Below are positions 21,701 to 30,105 of a stretch of DNA of 64,000 nucleotides, in pieces. The number at the start of each line of letters is the position of its first letter. Position 1 is the stretch's first letter. Made by a program: the position numbers and the translations under genes. Where the stretch lies: contig JBKBLI010000006.1 in the NCBI GenBank assembly GCA_046296435.1, positions 14,877 through 78,876 of the forward strand, given 5' to 3'. Below the pieces are notes generated by a model. It did not search any database. It worked only from the letters and a program-made list of their open reading frames with translations, and was not told where the DNA came from. The DNA is from M3007 sp046296435 (lineage in GTDB: Bacteria; Bacteroidota; Bacteroidia; Chitinophagales; Saprospiraceae).

Positions 21701-22188
21701 ACCTGCGGCTTACCTGCCTCAGCCCCGCCGACCTGTACCGCAACGCCGGCGGCGCCGCCTATCCCTACGCAATAAACGGGGCGCTGACGCTCAAAGGGGC
21801 CACGGGCGGCGCCGCAAGCTATCCTTATTTCTACGATTTAGAAGTTCAATTCCTCGAAAACTGCGAGAGCGAGCGGGCAGCGGCCACCGCGACAGTAACG
21901 CCTTGCAGTTCAATGAGCGAGCCCGATTTCCTTCGCCGTCTCGCGCTTTCGCCCAATCCTGCGACCAATTACATCGACGTTCTGCTCGAACTGGAACGCA
22001 GCGCGGAGATCCTCGTCGAAGTATTTGACGAAAAAGGAGCGCTCATATATGCCGAAAACTGGGGCGCGCTGCCCTCGGGAGCTGCGGCGAGACGCATTGA
22101 CACAAACGTATGGCCTACTGGCGCCTACTTCGTCCGTCTTGTTATGAACGGACAACGCGCCACGCGAAAAACGCAGGTACAACGCTAA
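18742..22188 (+). CDS. T9SS-secreted BNR/sortilin-type repeat protein with PKD domain
   Basis: An 1148-residue exported protein with a signal peptide (MQKTIFTFLLTLFCAFGLFG). It continues with a long beta-propeller region of BNR/VPS10-like repeats (~100-750; recurring motifs such as GGVWKTLDGGATW, IFRSVNAGESW, YRSVNGGATWSG), a PKD domain (~760-850, SWAWTFEGGNP...YSVSLTVGNDAG), an Ig-like segment and a type A sorting domain (~1065-1148, LALSPNPATNYIDV to TQVQR). The Asp-box turns suggest sugar or protein binding. No glycosidase catalytic triad is evident. The frame opens at 18676, but the signal peptide fixes the ATG at 18742. It is monocistronic. Confidence 0.88.
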   Translation: MQKTIFTFLLTLFCAFGLFGQKYRDMIESGTFTLEEIRQEAERHFDAVGSARGTGYAAYKRWEYSASLELDENGVKIPNFTLTRQAQDYRRAEQKRHAESGGFAGDWKELGPTYWNATSGWNPGVGRVTSIGIDENDANHLIVGSPTGGVWKTLDGGATWTPLTDQFSTVDVYALEINPHAPNVYLWGSTGGKIFRSVNAGESWSATGNVPGSGRVSRILFHPTDPNVVFACSESNGLYRSVNGGATWSGVSGLTGVSATPGYDVEFKPGDPGVMYFSGTSFYRSADGGVSFSLVSGLAAGNSRYKMIGVSPANPEVVYVLESNGGVFGAFYKSVNSGQSFDKLIDGSQINFFGYSPIGDDDRGQAPRDMDVCVSPFDADEVHIAGIHTWRSFDGGANFELTSHWVPGTAASLGVGYNHADIDILKYVGATLYVGSDGGIYTSDNRAQSFTDRSVGLGIREFYKIGVSRTDPNVVSGGSQDNGTSVMRGPNRAWVDWLGADGMETFVDWSNPQILYGTSQNGSMYRSSDQGNSRVGISKPQGVGNGAWVTPFEQDPKQPATIYVAFSDVWRSTNSGNSWTKISDLGGGNFNQMKLAPSDNQRIYISRGSALFTTADGGNSWDAIASAWGGAAINYIAVHPHNPERLLIVTASRVYHSDNAGQSWTNISAGLPSGAKYCAVWEDTGKNGIYVGGFGFVSYTNDELGGVWVGFFEGLPNTRVYELEINYVSETIFAGTYGRGLWESPIYAASPPVAPVAAFRADQTQGCGQLTVQFYDQSANTPKSWAWTFEGGNPANSDQPNPTVAFNGAGAYSVSLTVGNDAGYATLEQTDLIQIVAPSKPSATDQQRCDPGEVQLVASGFVGDYIRWYDALNASAPIFTGDTLTVFLDATATFYAASVMDYSRTEYVGPISNAFGSGGFHGGNFSLVMDAERPVRIKSALVYARDSKDRTFVLRDGSGAVIAEKTLFVVEGESRVALDLDLPVGQNLRLTCLSPADLYRNAGGAAYPYAINGALTLKGATGGAASYPYFYDLEVQFLENCESERAAATATVTPCSSMSEPDFLRRLALSPNPATNYIDVLLELERSAEILVEVFDEKGALIYAENWGALPSGAAARRIDTNVWPTGAYFVRLVMNGQRATRKTQVQR

Positions 22189-22339
22189 GCGCTGCAGATG
22201 GGTCGCCCTAAGCGACGACCGAAAGCATTCTGACAAAAAGTAAACGGATCTTTTCGAGCGACCCATTTGCTGAAAAGACCCGATTGGCGCGCCCCAAAAA
22301 AGGCAAGCGCAAACGAAGCGCAAGGCGACTCAACGCCAA

Positions 22340-22732
22340 TCAATAGTCGCTATCGTCGGCTATATCGTCTATATCGTCGCCGCGGCGGCGGGTTCTGATG
22401 ATATGGCTATCGTCGTCGGCATCATCGAGATCGCCGTCGTCGTTGTTTTCAAAGTCGTCATCCGGCTCAGCTTCCGCGAACTCTTTGCGGAGGATTCCCT
22501 CTTCGTTGAAGTCGTCGTCTTCGCTGATGATGCGTTTGGCTTCCAGTACCGTCATTCGGATCAGGTAATATATATCGTCGGTTTCAAAGGGGAGGGCAGA
22601 TACCTTTTTGCCTTCTTTGTCCGTATAAGTCACCAAATGAGCGGCAAACCCAGTGGGGTAAGCCATTTTCACCTGGCGAACGATGTCCTCAGACAGCGCC
22701 TCATAATCCTTTACTAAGCGTTTTTTGGCCAC
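22340..22732 (-). CDS. Conserved acidic protein of unknown function
   Basis: This gene encodes 130 residues. The first ~80 form a compact domain (VKDYEALSEDIVRQVKMAYP, then LPFETDDIYYLIRMTVLEAK) that I associate with a conserved Bacteroidota protein of unknown function. The last ~50 residues are an almost continuous Asp/Glu stretch interrupted by RTRRRG. There is no signal peptide, so it is cytoplasmic. The acidic tail is reminiscent of nucleic-acid mimics or of RNA polymerase-associated proteins, but nothing in the sequence proves that. It has its own promoter (22799) and converges with the BNR protein gene. Confidence 0.65.
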   Translation of the reverse strand: MAKKRLVKDYEALSEDIVRQVKMAYPTGFAAHLVTYTDKEGKKVSALPFETDDIYYLIRMTVLEAKRIISEDDDFNEEGILRKEFAEAEPDDDFENNDDGDLDDADDDSHIIRTRRRGDDIDDIADDSDY

Positions 22733-22798
22733 GGCGGGTCAAAATATATTTTTATGTTTAGAAAAAAGCGGTATGCTCGCCACTAATACAAAGCGCGG

Positions 22799-22806
22799 CA
22801 AATTTA
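22799..22806 (-). promoter_or_regulatory. -7 promoter element of the acidic protein gene
   Basis: Minus strand TAAATTTG, matching TAnnTTTG, 66 bases upstream of the ATG at 22732. Confidence 0.5.
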
Positions 22807-22859
22807 GTTCACGTTTCGGAAGCGCGATGCTGAAAAAAAATTTTTTTTCAAAAAACGGC

Positions 22860-23912
22860 TTAGTCCACCCATTCTGCTACAAAAACGTTTGTGTCGCGCG
22901 TGCCGCCATTGTTGCGGTTAGAACTGAACGCGAGCCGTTTGCCGTCGGGCGAAAACATCGGGAAGGCGTTGAAAACGCTCTCATGGGTCACGCGCTCCAA
23001 CCCCGTGCCGTCGATATTGATCAGGTACAGTTGGAAATCATAGCCGCGCTCGGAGTGGTGGTTGCTCGAAAAAATGATCTTTTGCCCAGAGGGATGAAAA
23101 TACGGCGCCCAGTTGGCTTTGCCCAGGCGGGTGACCTGGCGCAGGTCGCTCCCGTCGGCGTTGCAGACGAAGATTTCCATATTGGTCGGGGCCACCAAGC
23201 CCTGCGCCAAGAGGTCGAGATACTCTTTTTTTTCCGCCTCCGTACGCGGGCGGCTGGCCCGGAAAACGATTTTTTCGCCGTCGGGGCTGAAGAATGCGCC
23301 GCCGTCGTAGCCCAGTTCGTCGGTGATCTGGCGCAGATCGCCGCCGTCGAGGTTCATCGTCCAGAGCTCAAGGTCGCCGCTGCGGTCGCTGGTAAACAAG
23401 ATGCGGTCGCCCTTGGGGCTTACCACCGCTTCGGCGTCGTAGCCATGGCGCGCCGTAAGGCGCTTGACCACATTGCCGTTCAGGTCAGAGATGAATATAT
23501 CGTACTCCGGGTAAATGGGCCATAGGTATTTGCCGGTTTTGAGCGGTTCGTGCGGGCAACTGGTCCCTTCGGCATAGGTCGAAGCGTAGAGCACGTGCCG
23601 GCCGTCGGGCATGAAGAAGGAGCAGGTCGTGCGGCCGTAGCGATTGCTGATGGGCACGGGTTTGTAGTCTGGATTATCAGCGGCGCGATCTACTTCCAGT
23701 ACGAAAATATGGTCGCATTGCAGACCCCAGGCGGAGTTGTTGCTCTGAAAAGTCAAGCGGGTCCCATCGGGGTTCCAGTAAGCCTCGGCGTTGTCGCCGC
23801 CAAAGGTGAGTTGTCGGATGTTGCGCAGATGCGGTTCGCCGGCCGTTTGCTGGGCGCAGATGGCGGGGGCAAGGGTCAGCAAGGACAAAAACAAAAGAAG
23901 ACGCATATTCAT
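22860..23912 (-). CDS. TolB-like WD40/PD40 beta-propeller protein, exported
   Basis: A 350-residue exported propeller. A signal peptide (MRLLLFLSLLTLAPAICAQ) precedes about six PD40 repeats, each with the motif F-S-P-D-G-x-(K/R) or variants (WNPDGTRLTFQSN, VSPKGDRILFTSD, FSPDGEKIVF, FHPSGQKIIFSSN, FSPDGKRLAFSSN). It resembles TolB and DPP-IV propeller domains, but no protease domain follows. It probably binds a periplasmic partner. The ATG pair at 23912/23906 is chosen over the 23939 frame start because the signal peptide begins there. It ends just after a T8/A6 tract (22841-22855). Confidence 0.78.
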   Translation of the reverse strand: MNMRLLLFLSLLTLAPAICAQQTAGEPHLRNIRQLTFGGDNAEAYWNPDGTRLTFQSNNSAWGLQCDHIFVLEVDRAADNPDYKPVPISNRYGRTTCSFFMPDGRHVLYASTYAEGTSCPHEPLKTGKYLWPIYPEYDIFISDLNGNVVKRLTARHGYDAEAVVSPKGDRILFTSDRSGDLELWTMNLDGGDLRQITDELGYDGGAFFSPDGEKIVFRASRPRTEAEKKEYLDLLAQGLVAPTNMEIFVCNADGSDLRQVTRLGKANWAPYFHPSGQKIIFSSNHHSERGYDFQLYLINIDGTGLERVTHESVFNAFPMFSPDGKRLAFSSNRNNGGTRDTNVFVAEWVD

Positions 23913-24025
23913 AATTGGGTGTATTGAAAAATCGGGCAAAGTTGGGGCTAAGTTCCGGCGCGATGGTCAGGATTTGGTAAAATTAGCCGGCAAGGTCCTA
24001 ATTTTGCCGGACAAATTGCCGGACA

Positions 24026-24913
24026 ATGGAAAAAACGATCCTGATCACAGGCGCAGGCGGCCAGTTGGGGCAAGCCTTCGTGCGCGAATGCGCCCGCGCC
24101 TTGCCCGATTTTGAGTGTGTGGCCGCTGGCCGCGCTGATTTAGACATCGCCGACGCGGCGGCCATCCGGCGTTTTGCAAGAGGGCGGCGCTTCGGGGTAT
24201 GCGTCAATTGCGCCGCATATACGGCCGTTGACCGCGCAGAATCTGACGCTGATGCTGCACGTTTGGCCAACGCCCTGGCGCCGGCGCGCCTGGCCCGCGC
24301 CTGCGGTCCGGATACCTTATTCATCCATATTTCGACAGATTACGTTTATCACAACCGGATCAATCGGCCCCTTGTCGAGACCGACCCGCTCAGGCCGCAG
24401 AGCGTATATGCGCGCACCAAACTCGCCGGCGAGCGAACTTTGCTGGCCGCCCGGCCCGGGGCCATGATCCTGCGCGCCTCGTGGATCTTCGCGCCCTGGG
24501 GGCACAATTTCGTCAATACCATGCGGCGGCTCGGCGCCGAGCGCGAGGCGTTGCGCGTGGTCTGCGACCAAATCGGAGCGCCTACATACGCACCCGATCT
24601 GGCCGCTTCGGTAGTCGGCCTGATCGGTCGCATCGCGGGGGGGGATTTGAAGCCTGAGCGCCTAAGCGGGGTGTGGAACTACGCCAACGAGGGCGTATGC
24701 TCTTGGTACGACCTGGCCTGCGCCGTCATGGAGGCGTATGCGCTCGGAGCGAGCGTGACGCCCATCTCTACGGCCGAATACCCTACGCCCGCCGCCCGCC
24801 CCCCATTCAGCGTATTAGACAAATCCAAACTCAAATCCGCTTTTGGGTTGCGCATACCGCATTGGCGCGACGCGCTGCAACGTTGCGCCGATGCGCATCG
24901 AACAGGCCCCTGA
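24026..24913 (+). CDS. rfbD: dTDP-4-dehydrorhamnose reductase (RmlD-like)
   Basis: A short-chain dehydrogenase of the extended type, 295 residues, that reduces dTDP-4-keto-L-rhamnose to dTDP-L-rhamnose for cell-surface polysaccharide. It has the Rossmann motif GAGGQLGQ (~9-16), NCAAYTAVDRAE, the catalytic S-T-D-Y-V-Y region and YxxxK as SVYARTKLAGE. The other rml genes are not in the window. The divergent gene is the TolB-like propeller. It fits functionally with the glycosyltransferase/polymerase block at 39-42 kb, but there is no linkage proof. Confidence 0.88.
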   Translation: MEKTILITGAGGQLGQAFVRECARALPDFECVAAGRADLDIADAAAIRRFARGRRFGVCVNCAAYTAVDRAESDADAARLANALAPARLARACGPDTLFIHISTDYVYHNRINRPLVETDPLRPQSVYARTKLAGERTLLAARPGAMILRASWIFAPWGHNFVNTMRRLGAEREALRVVCDQIGAPTYAPDLAASVVGLIGRIAGGDLKPERLSGVWNYANEGVCSWYDLACAVMEAYALGASVTPISTAEYPTPAARPPFSVLDKSKLKSAFGLRIPHWRDALQRCADAHRTGP

Positions 24914-24967
24914 CCCCAATCTATCCGTCATGGGCAGCCTTTCGTGTGCCCGCTCTCTTTGTACGCT

Positions 24968-24997
24968 CTTTTTTTTACGAAAAAAAAAACAACGCCC
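24968..24997 (+). repeat. T-tract/A-tract dyad, copy 1
   Basis: C followed by T8, three bases, A10 and then CAACGCCC. It lies 55 bases after the rfbD stop and 50 bases before a second copy. Confidence 0.6.
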
Positions 24998-25046
24998 GCC
25001 GATATGATGATCGGCCCGGTATCGTGCCCCGCTCACGCTGAACATG

Positions 25047-25069
25047 CTTTTTTGCAAAAAAAACGACGC
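25047..25069 (+). repeat. T-tract/A-tract dyad, copy 2
   Basis: C, T6, GC, A8, then CGACGC. It lies upstream of the HD hydrolase gene in the same spacer and orientation as copy 1. Confidence 0.6.
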
Positions 25070-25138
25070 TTGGGACGTAAGAACACGGTGCAGGGCGCCG
25101 CCGGGATGCACCTCAAACACTGTAACGCATATAAAGCG

Positions 25139-25777
25139 ATGAACGACTGGATCGATCAAACGGCTGAATTTGTCCGTAAGCGTCTGGAAGGCGCCGAGTC
25201 GGGTCACGATTGGCATCACACCCGGCGCGTGTGGCGCATGGCCCGGGACTTGGCCGAGCGCGAAGGCGCGGATGCCTTGACGGTCGAATTGGCGGCTCTG
25301 CTGCACGATGTGGCCGATCACAAATTTCACGGCGGCGACGAGGAAATAGGCCCTCGGATTGCGGCTGAGTGGCTTACCGGACTTGGCGTAGATGCCGCTA
25401 CGGTCGCGCATGTAACCCAGATCGTGCGCCACATTTCTTTCAAGGGCGGCGTGGCGTCGCCTTTTCGCTCGCTGGAATTCGACGTGACGCAAGACGCCGA
25501 CCGCTTGGACGCCCTTGGGGCCATTGGGATTGCGCGCACGTTCAATTATGGCGGGTTTCGCAACCGGGCGATGTATGATCCCGCCATTCCGCCGACGACG
25601 CATGCGGACAAGGAGAGCTACAAAAACAGCGCGGCGCCTACCATCAACCACTTTTATGAGAAGTTGCTGCTGCTCAAAGACCGGATGAACACGGCGTCGG
25701 GCAGGGCGGAAGCCGAACGCCGACATGCGTTTATGGAGACTTTTTTGGAGGAATTTTATCGCGAATGGGGCGACTGA
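25139..25777 (+). CDS. HD-domain phosphohydrolase
   Basis: A 212-residue metal-dependent phosphohydrolase of the YedJ-like group. The HD signature is spread as GHDWHHTRRVWRMA (first His), LLHDVADHKF (HD pair) and DVTQDADRLDALGAIGIART (distal Asp). Such proteins hydrolyse nucleotides or other phosphate esters; the substrate is unknown. The frame is open from 24944, but the ATG at 25139 gives the family N-terminus (MNDWIDQTAEFVRKRL), and the upstream part crosses two AT dyads. A promoter for the next gene begins 24 bases after its stop. Confidence 0.85.
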   Translation: MNDWIDQTAEFVRKRLEGAESGHDWHHTRRVWRMARDLAEREGADALTVELAALLHDVADHKFHGGDEEIGPRIAAEWLTGLGVDAATVAHVTQIVRHISFKGGVASPFRSLEFDVTQDADRLDALGAIGIARTFNYGGFRNRAMYDPAIPPTTHADKESYKNSAAPTINHFYEKLLLLKDRMNTASGRAEAERRHAFMETFLEEFYREWGD

Positions 25778-25800
25778 GTTGTAATATGGACGCGGGGACT

Positions 25801-25808
25801 TACTTTTG
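25801..25808 (+). promoter_or_regulatory. -7 promoter element of the YgjP-like gene
   Basis: TACTTTTG, matching TAnnTTTG. It excludes the TTG frame start at 25806 and favours the ATG at 25857, giving a leader near 43 bases. Confidence 0.6.
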
Positions 25809-25856
25809 CGCATTCCGAAGAAAGCGACAAATCCAGTCTTAGGATTCGATGGCCTG

Positions 25857-26570
25857 ATGGTCCAGGATATACACATACCGCTGCTTAACCTGAAGGTGAG
25901 GGTCATCCGTAAGAATAACCGGCGGATGTATCTGCGGGTCAAGCCACCCGATGCCGAGGTGGAGGTGACCGCCCCCTGGATGGCCGGAGACGATGCCATT
26001 GTTGCATTCGTGGAGGATCACGCGGCCTGGCTGATCAAGGCGCGCCAAAAAGTGCTGCATGAGGCCACTGTGCAGCCCTTGCCGACGGATACAGGATGGC
26101 TCAGGTATCTGGGCGAATTGCATCGCCTGTCCTGGGAGTACGGCAACCCGCGCACCGAAGTCGTTCGGACCCCCGGGCAAATCCTGGTCAAGCTGGATGC
26201 GCGTTGGAAAGACGCCGCAAGGTCGCAATTGTCCGGCGTGCTCGAAACCTGGGCCAGTTGTGAGTTGGCCGCGTTGGCGCAGGAGCGCTTGCCCCGACTC
26301 GCCGCGCAGTTGGGCGTGCCGCCGCCGCTTTTTCAGATCAAAAAGGTGCGCAGCTACTGGGGTAAATGCTATCCGACCAGAAACGAGATATTGCTCAACC
26401 TGTATCTTGTGCAAAAGTCGCCGGCTTGTATCGAATATGTGCTCATACATGAGTTGGCTCATTTCAAACAGGCCAATCACGGGGCGGGCTTTTGGAATTT
26501 GGTCGGCTTGCATTGTCCGAATTACCGGCAGTATGAGGCGGAATTGCGGGCGCGTCCTTCACCTTTTTAA
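25857..26570 (+). CDS. YgjP-like (M48-related) metal-dependent hydrolase
   Basis: A 237-residue protein of the YgjP/WLM zinc metallopeptidase family. The zinc motif is HELAHFKQANHGAGFW near residue 200, with YWGKCYPTRNEILLNLYLV just before it, as in the family. The N-terminal half (NRRMYLRVKPPDAEVEVTAP) is the usual beta-rich region. YgjP-type genes often accompany restriction-modification or housekeeping loci and their substrate is unknown. The next gene, a methyltransferase, starts 13 bases after the stop, so the two are co-transcribed. Confidence 0.85.
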   Translation: MVQDIHIPLLNLKVRVIRKNNRRMYLRVKPPDAEVEVTAPWMAGDDAIVAFVEDHAAWLIKARQKVLHEATVQPLPTDTGWLRYLGELHRLSWEYGNPRTEVVRTPGQILVKLDARWKDAARSQLSGVLETWASCELAALAQERLPRLAAQLGVPPPLFQIKKVRSYWGKCYPTRNEILLNLYLVQKSPACIEYVLIHELAHFKQANHGAGFWNLVGLHCPNYRQYEAELRARPSPF

Positions 26571-26582
26571 CCCATTCTTGTG

Positions 26583-27377
26583 ATGGAAGACTTTTTCGAA
26601 GCCAACCGCCGCGGATGGAATCTGCGCACGGCGGCGCACTTGACAAGCGATTTTTACGCTGTCGAAAACTGGAAAAAACACCGCAATAGCCTCAACCCTA
26701 CGGAGATCGAGGAGGTAGGCGAGGTGGCGGGCAAATCGCTTCTGCACTTGCAGTGTCACTTCGGGCAGGATACCCTGTCGTGGGCGCATCGGGGCGCGCT
26801 GGTGACAGGATGCGATCTCTCGGACGTCGCTATCGACGAGGCCCGGCGTCTGGCGGCAGAGACGGGATTGTCTGCGCGATTTGTATGTTGCAACGTGTAC
26901 GACCTGCCGCAGCATCTGGACGAGCGTTTTGATATCGTATTCACTTCTTACGGAACGATTGGGTGGTTGCCCGATCTGGCGCCATGGGCGCGGGTGGTTT
27001 CTCATTTTCTCAAACCCGGCGGGATGTTTTACATGATCGATTTTCATCCGGTATTTTGGATGCTCGACGACAAAGGGGACAAGTTGGGCTATTCCTATTT
27101 CAACTCGGGCGTGATCGCCACGGACAATACGGGCACATATGCCGACCGCCAGGCCCCGATTGCTTATCGGGACTATGGGTGGAACCACAGCATGTCCGAT
27201 TTGATCAATAGCTTGATCGGCGCCGGGTTGCATTTGACGTTTTTACGCGAGTTTCCATATTCGTGGTATCCAATTGTGCCCCGTCCGGTGAAGGATGACC
27301 GGGGGCGTTACCAAATCGGGGGACTGGAGGGCGTCATGCCCCTGATGTACAGTCTCAAGGCTGTGAAACCCCGCTGA
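26583..27377 (+). CDS. SAM-dependent class I methyltransferase
   Basis: A 264-residue soluble methyltransferase. The SAM-binding motif I is KSLLHLQCHFGQDTLSWAHRGA with the acidic loop VTGCDLSDVAIDEARRLA, followed by motif II FDIVFTSYGTIGWLPDL and a hydrophobic motif III. This group (methyltransferase type 11/25) is widespread in Bacteroidota with no known substrate. Its start is 13 bases after the YgjP-like stop. An in-frame GTG directly precedes the ATG, so the start could be one codon earlier. Confidence 0.87.
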   Translation: MEDFFEANRRGWNLRTAAHLTSDFYAVENWKKHRNSLNPTEIEEVGEVAGKSLLHLQCHFGQDTLSWAHRGALVTGCDLSDVAIDEARRLAAETGLSARFVCCNVYDLPQHLDERFDIVFTSYGTIGWLPDLAPWARVVSHFLKPGGMFYMIDFHPVFWMLDDKGDKLGYSYFNSGVIATDNTGTYADRQAPIAYRDYGWNHSMSDLINSLIGAGLHLTFLREFPYSWYPIVPRPVKDDRGRYQIGGLEGVMPLMYSLKAVKPR

Positions 27378-27636
27378 GCGGGCGGTTTGTCGAGGTGAGG
27401 GGCAAAGCGTCTTTCTCAATGGCGCGAGAAGCGAGCGACGGAAAACGAGGATGCAGCGTGCAAGGGTTTTTTCAGGAGTCGGAATGCGCATTATTTGCGA
27501 TTTGACAGGCTACAGATCCTGAAAGGGGCTAACTTGTATATGTGCGTTCGGTTGGGGCTTATTTTTGTTCAAAACGCGGTTTTGCGATGCGCATAAAGCA
27601 AGGTTACTTACATTGCAGCCCAAAACGAACGCGAAC

Positions 27637-29106
27637 ATGTCTGATTCCACGCACAAAACGCCCTCTTTGTTTCAGAGTATTTTGCCGATTCTGACCCTGA
27701 TTGGTTTGTTGAGCGCCTCTGTTTGGCTATTTGCCGACGACTCCTCGTATGGCCCAAACCAAATTGCTCTGATCCTGTCGGGCATGGTTGCCGCTATCAT
27801 CGGGATGCGCAACGGCTGGCGCTGGGCCGACTTGCAAGACGGCATGGTGCAAGGCGTTGCGCTGTCGATGGGCGCCATCTTTATCTTGTTGGTGGTGGGC
27901 GCTCTGATCGGCACGTGGATCCTGAGCGGGATTGTGCCCACGCTGATTTATTACGGTTTGCAGATATTGCACCCGAGCATTTTTTTTGCGGCCAGTTTGG
28001 CGATCTGCGCGGTGGTATCGTTGGCCACCGGCAGTTCGTGGACGACGGTGAGCACCATGGGGGTTGCGCTCGTAGGCGTGGCGTCGGTGTTGGATATTTC
28101 ACTGCCGATGACCGCGGGCGCCATCATATCGGGCGCTTATTTTGGCGACAAGTTGTCGCCTTTGTCCGATACGACCAATCTGGCGCCGGCCATGGCGGGC
28201 GCCGATCTGTTTGCACATATCCGGCACATGCTTTGGACGACGATCCCTTCGTTTGGAATAGCGTTGGTTTTGTTTGGGGTATTGGGTATGAATCTCAAGT
28301 CGGGCGTAGCGCCCGAGAAGTTGACACAAATGCAGGATGTGCTCCGGCAAGAATTTTCGATTGGCCCGCATTTGCTACTCATCCCGGTCGTGATTTTTTA
28401 TCTGATTTCCCGAAAGACGCCTGCCTTTCCGGCTCTGTTGATCGGCGCGCTGGCGGGGAGCGTGGCCGCGGTTGTCTTTCAGCCGGCCGCTGTGCTCAAA
28501 TATATTAGCGCCGACGAGGGTATGGCCAATGGTTTGGCGCTTTTGAAGGGCGCATGGAAGGCGCTTTTTGCGGGTTTTAAGCTGGAGTCGTCCAATGAGT
28601 CGCTCAATGAATTGCTGACACGCGGTGGTATGGCCAGTATGCTGAATACCTGCTGGTTGGTGATTTCGGCCATGATATTCGGCTCTGTGATGGAAAAGAC
28701 CGGTAAGTTGCGGGTTTTGGCAACGGCCATACTGCGCTCGGCGCGCAGCGACGGTTCGCTCGTAGCCGCTACGGTGGGCGCCTCTGTGGGTACGAATGTG
28801 GTGACCGCCGACCAGTACATGTCCATTGTATTGCCGGGGCGTATGTTTCGCGAGGCATATGCGGCGCGGGGGCTGCACCCGAAGAACCTTTCGCGGGCGC
28901 TTGAAGACGCCGGCACCCTGACCTCTCCGCTCGTCCCCTGGAATACCTGCGGCGCATTTATGTCCGGAGCTTTGGGTGTGTCCACGATGGCGTATCTGCC
29001 GTTTTGCTTTTTGAATTTGCTCAATCCGCTGCTGTCCATTGCGTATGGTTACACTGGATTTACTATGGAAAAAGCCCAGACGCAAGAGGCTCGGGCCGCT
29101 GACTGA
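27637..29106 (+). CDS. nhaC: Na+/H+ antiporter, NhaC family
   Basis: A 489-residue inner-membrane transporter with about a dozen hydrophobic segments that exchanges sodium for protons. Family signatures include LATGSSWTTVSTMGVALVGV, AGAIISGAYFGDKLSPLSDTTNLAP and TSPLVPWNTCGAFMSGALGV. The frame opens at 27565, but the ATG at 27637 gives a short polar N-terminus before the first helix. TATTTTTG at 27560-27567 is a possible promoter with a ~63-base leader. It is flanked by unrelated genes and appears monocistronic. Confidence 0.93.
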   Translation: MSDSTHKTPSLFQSILPILTLIGLLSASVWLFADDSSYGPNQIALILSGMVAAIIGMRNGWRWADLQDGMVQGVALSMGAIFILLVVGALIGTWILSGIVPTLIYYGLQILHPSIFFAASLAICAVVSLATGSSWTTVSTMGVALVGVASVLDISLPMTAGAIISGAYFGDKLSPLSDTTNLAPAMAGADLFAHIRHMLWTTIPSFGIALVLFGVLGMNLKSGVAPEKLTQMQDVLRQEFSIGPHLLLIPVVIFYLISRKTPAFPALLIGALAGSVAAVVFQPAAVLKYISADEGMANGLALLKGAWKALFAGFKLESSNESLNELLTRGGMASMLNTCWLVISAMIFGSVMEKTGKLRVLATAILRSARSDGSLVAATVGASVGTNVVTADQYMSIVLPGRMFREAYAARGLHPKNLSRALEDAGTLTSPLVPWNTCGAFMSGALGVSTMAYLPFCFLNLLNPLLSIAYGYTGFTMEKAQTQEARAAD

Positions 29107-29208
29107 GGCTTTTTGCGAAGACTTCGCGAAGCGGCGCGCAGTTGACTTTTTTGGCTAAAATAGCGCGAGGCATCGCATTTGCGGGCTTTGGCATTTTCAA
29201 TAATGCGT

Positions 29209-29216
29209 TACCTTTG
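29209..29216 (+). promoter_or_regulatory. Promoter of fabI
   Basis: TACCTTTG, a full TAnnTTTG match, with a -33 TTTG at 29187-29190 and 18 bases between them. It lies 33 bases upstream of the ATG at 29250 and is the clearest two-part promoter in the window. Confidence 0.75.
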
Positions 29217-29249
29217 CGGCCATTGCTCACATAAATCGCTTTTTGACGT

Positions 29250-30044
29250 ATGCTTTTAGATGGAAAAAAAGGTGTGATATTCGGCGCTTTGGATCAGCAG
29301 AGCATTGCCTGGAAAGTTGCCGAGCGTTGCGTGTCGCACGGCGCGCAGATCGTGCTGACCAACGCTCCGGTAGCCATGCGCATGGGAGAGATCAACAAGC
29401 TGGCCGAGGCGTGCAAGGCTCCGGTGATCGGGGCCGACGCGACCTCGGTGGACGACTTGACGAACCTGTTCTCTCAGAGCATGGAGCATTTGGGGGGCAA
29501 AATCGATTTTGTGTTGCATTCGATCGGCATGTCAGTCAATGTGCGCAAGAACAAACCATACACCGACCTGAACTACGAGTGGATGCAGAAGACCTTCGAC
29601 GTGAGCGCCATTTCTTTCCACAAGACCATGCAAACGCTGTGGAAGCTGGACGCGATGAACGAATGGGGCAGTATTCTGGCGTTGTCGTATATTGCCGCTC
29701 AGCGGGTTTTCCCGGATTACTCCGAGATGGCCGAGTCGAAAGCGCTGTTGGAGTCGTTTGCCCGCAGTTTTGGGTATCACTTTGGCACGGCCAAACGCGT
29801 GCGGGTCAACACCATATCCCAATCGCCGACTATGACGACGGCGGGGCAAGGGGTGAAGGGCTTTACTGATTTTTTTGGATACGCCGACAAGATGTCGCCT
29901 CTGGGCAACGCTCCGGCGGATGCCTGCGCCGATTACTGCGTGACGATGTTCAGCGACCTGACCCGATATGTAACCATGCAGAATCTGTTTCACGACGGCG
30001 GGTTCTCTACCATGGGCATGAACCCTGCCATCCTTTCGCAATAG
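29250..30044 (+). CDS. fabI: Enoyl-[acyl-carrier-protein] reductase (NADH) FabI
   Basis: The final reductase of each fatty-acid elongation cycle and the target of triclosan and diazaborines. The 264-residue SDR protein starts MLLDGKKGVIFGALDQQSIAWKVA, the divergent FabI nucleotide-binding segment. The catalytic residues are visible as Y147 and Y157-x6-K164 in VFPDYSEMAESKALLES. Length and order are those of the family. It has its own strong promoter and is followed by a porin gene after 61 bases, perhaps partly co-transcribed. Confidence 0.95.
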   Translation: MLLDGKKGVIFGALDQQSIAWKVAERCVSHGAQIVLTNAPVAMRMGEINKLAEACKAPVIGADATSVDDLTNLFSQSMEHLGGKIDFVLHSIGMSVNVRKNKPYTDLNYEWMQKTFDVSAISFHKTMQTLWKLDAMNEWGSILALSYIAAQRVFPDYSEMAESKALLESFARSFGYHFGTAKRVRVNTISQSPTMTTAGQGVKGFTDFFGYADKMSPLGNAPADACADYCVTMFSDLTRYVTMQNLFHDGGFSTMGMNPAILSQ

Positions 30045-30105
30045 GGCGCTAAATCTGCATTCCCGGATGCGAAGCGCGCTGCCTGCGGCGTTTATAGCCA
30101 CCGAT

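Noticed and set aside
22198..22266. Nine-base inverted repeat (ATGGGTCGC and complement) after the BNR gene
   Set aside because: The loop of 51 bases and the lack of a T-tract make a functional hairpin or terminator unlikely.
24815..25999. 394-codon minus-strand frame
   Set aside because: Covers three real plus-strand genes or spacers (rfbD end, HD gene, YgjP start) and has no domain of its own.
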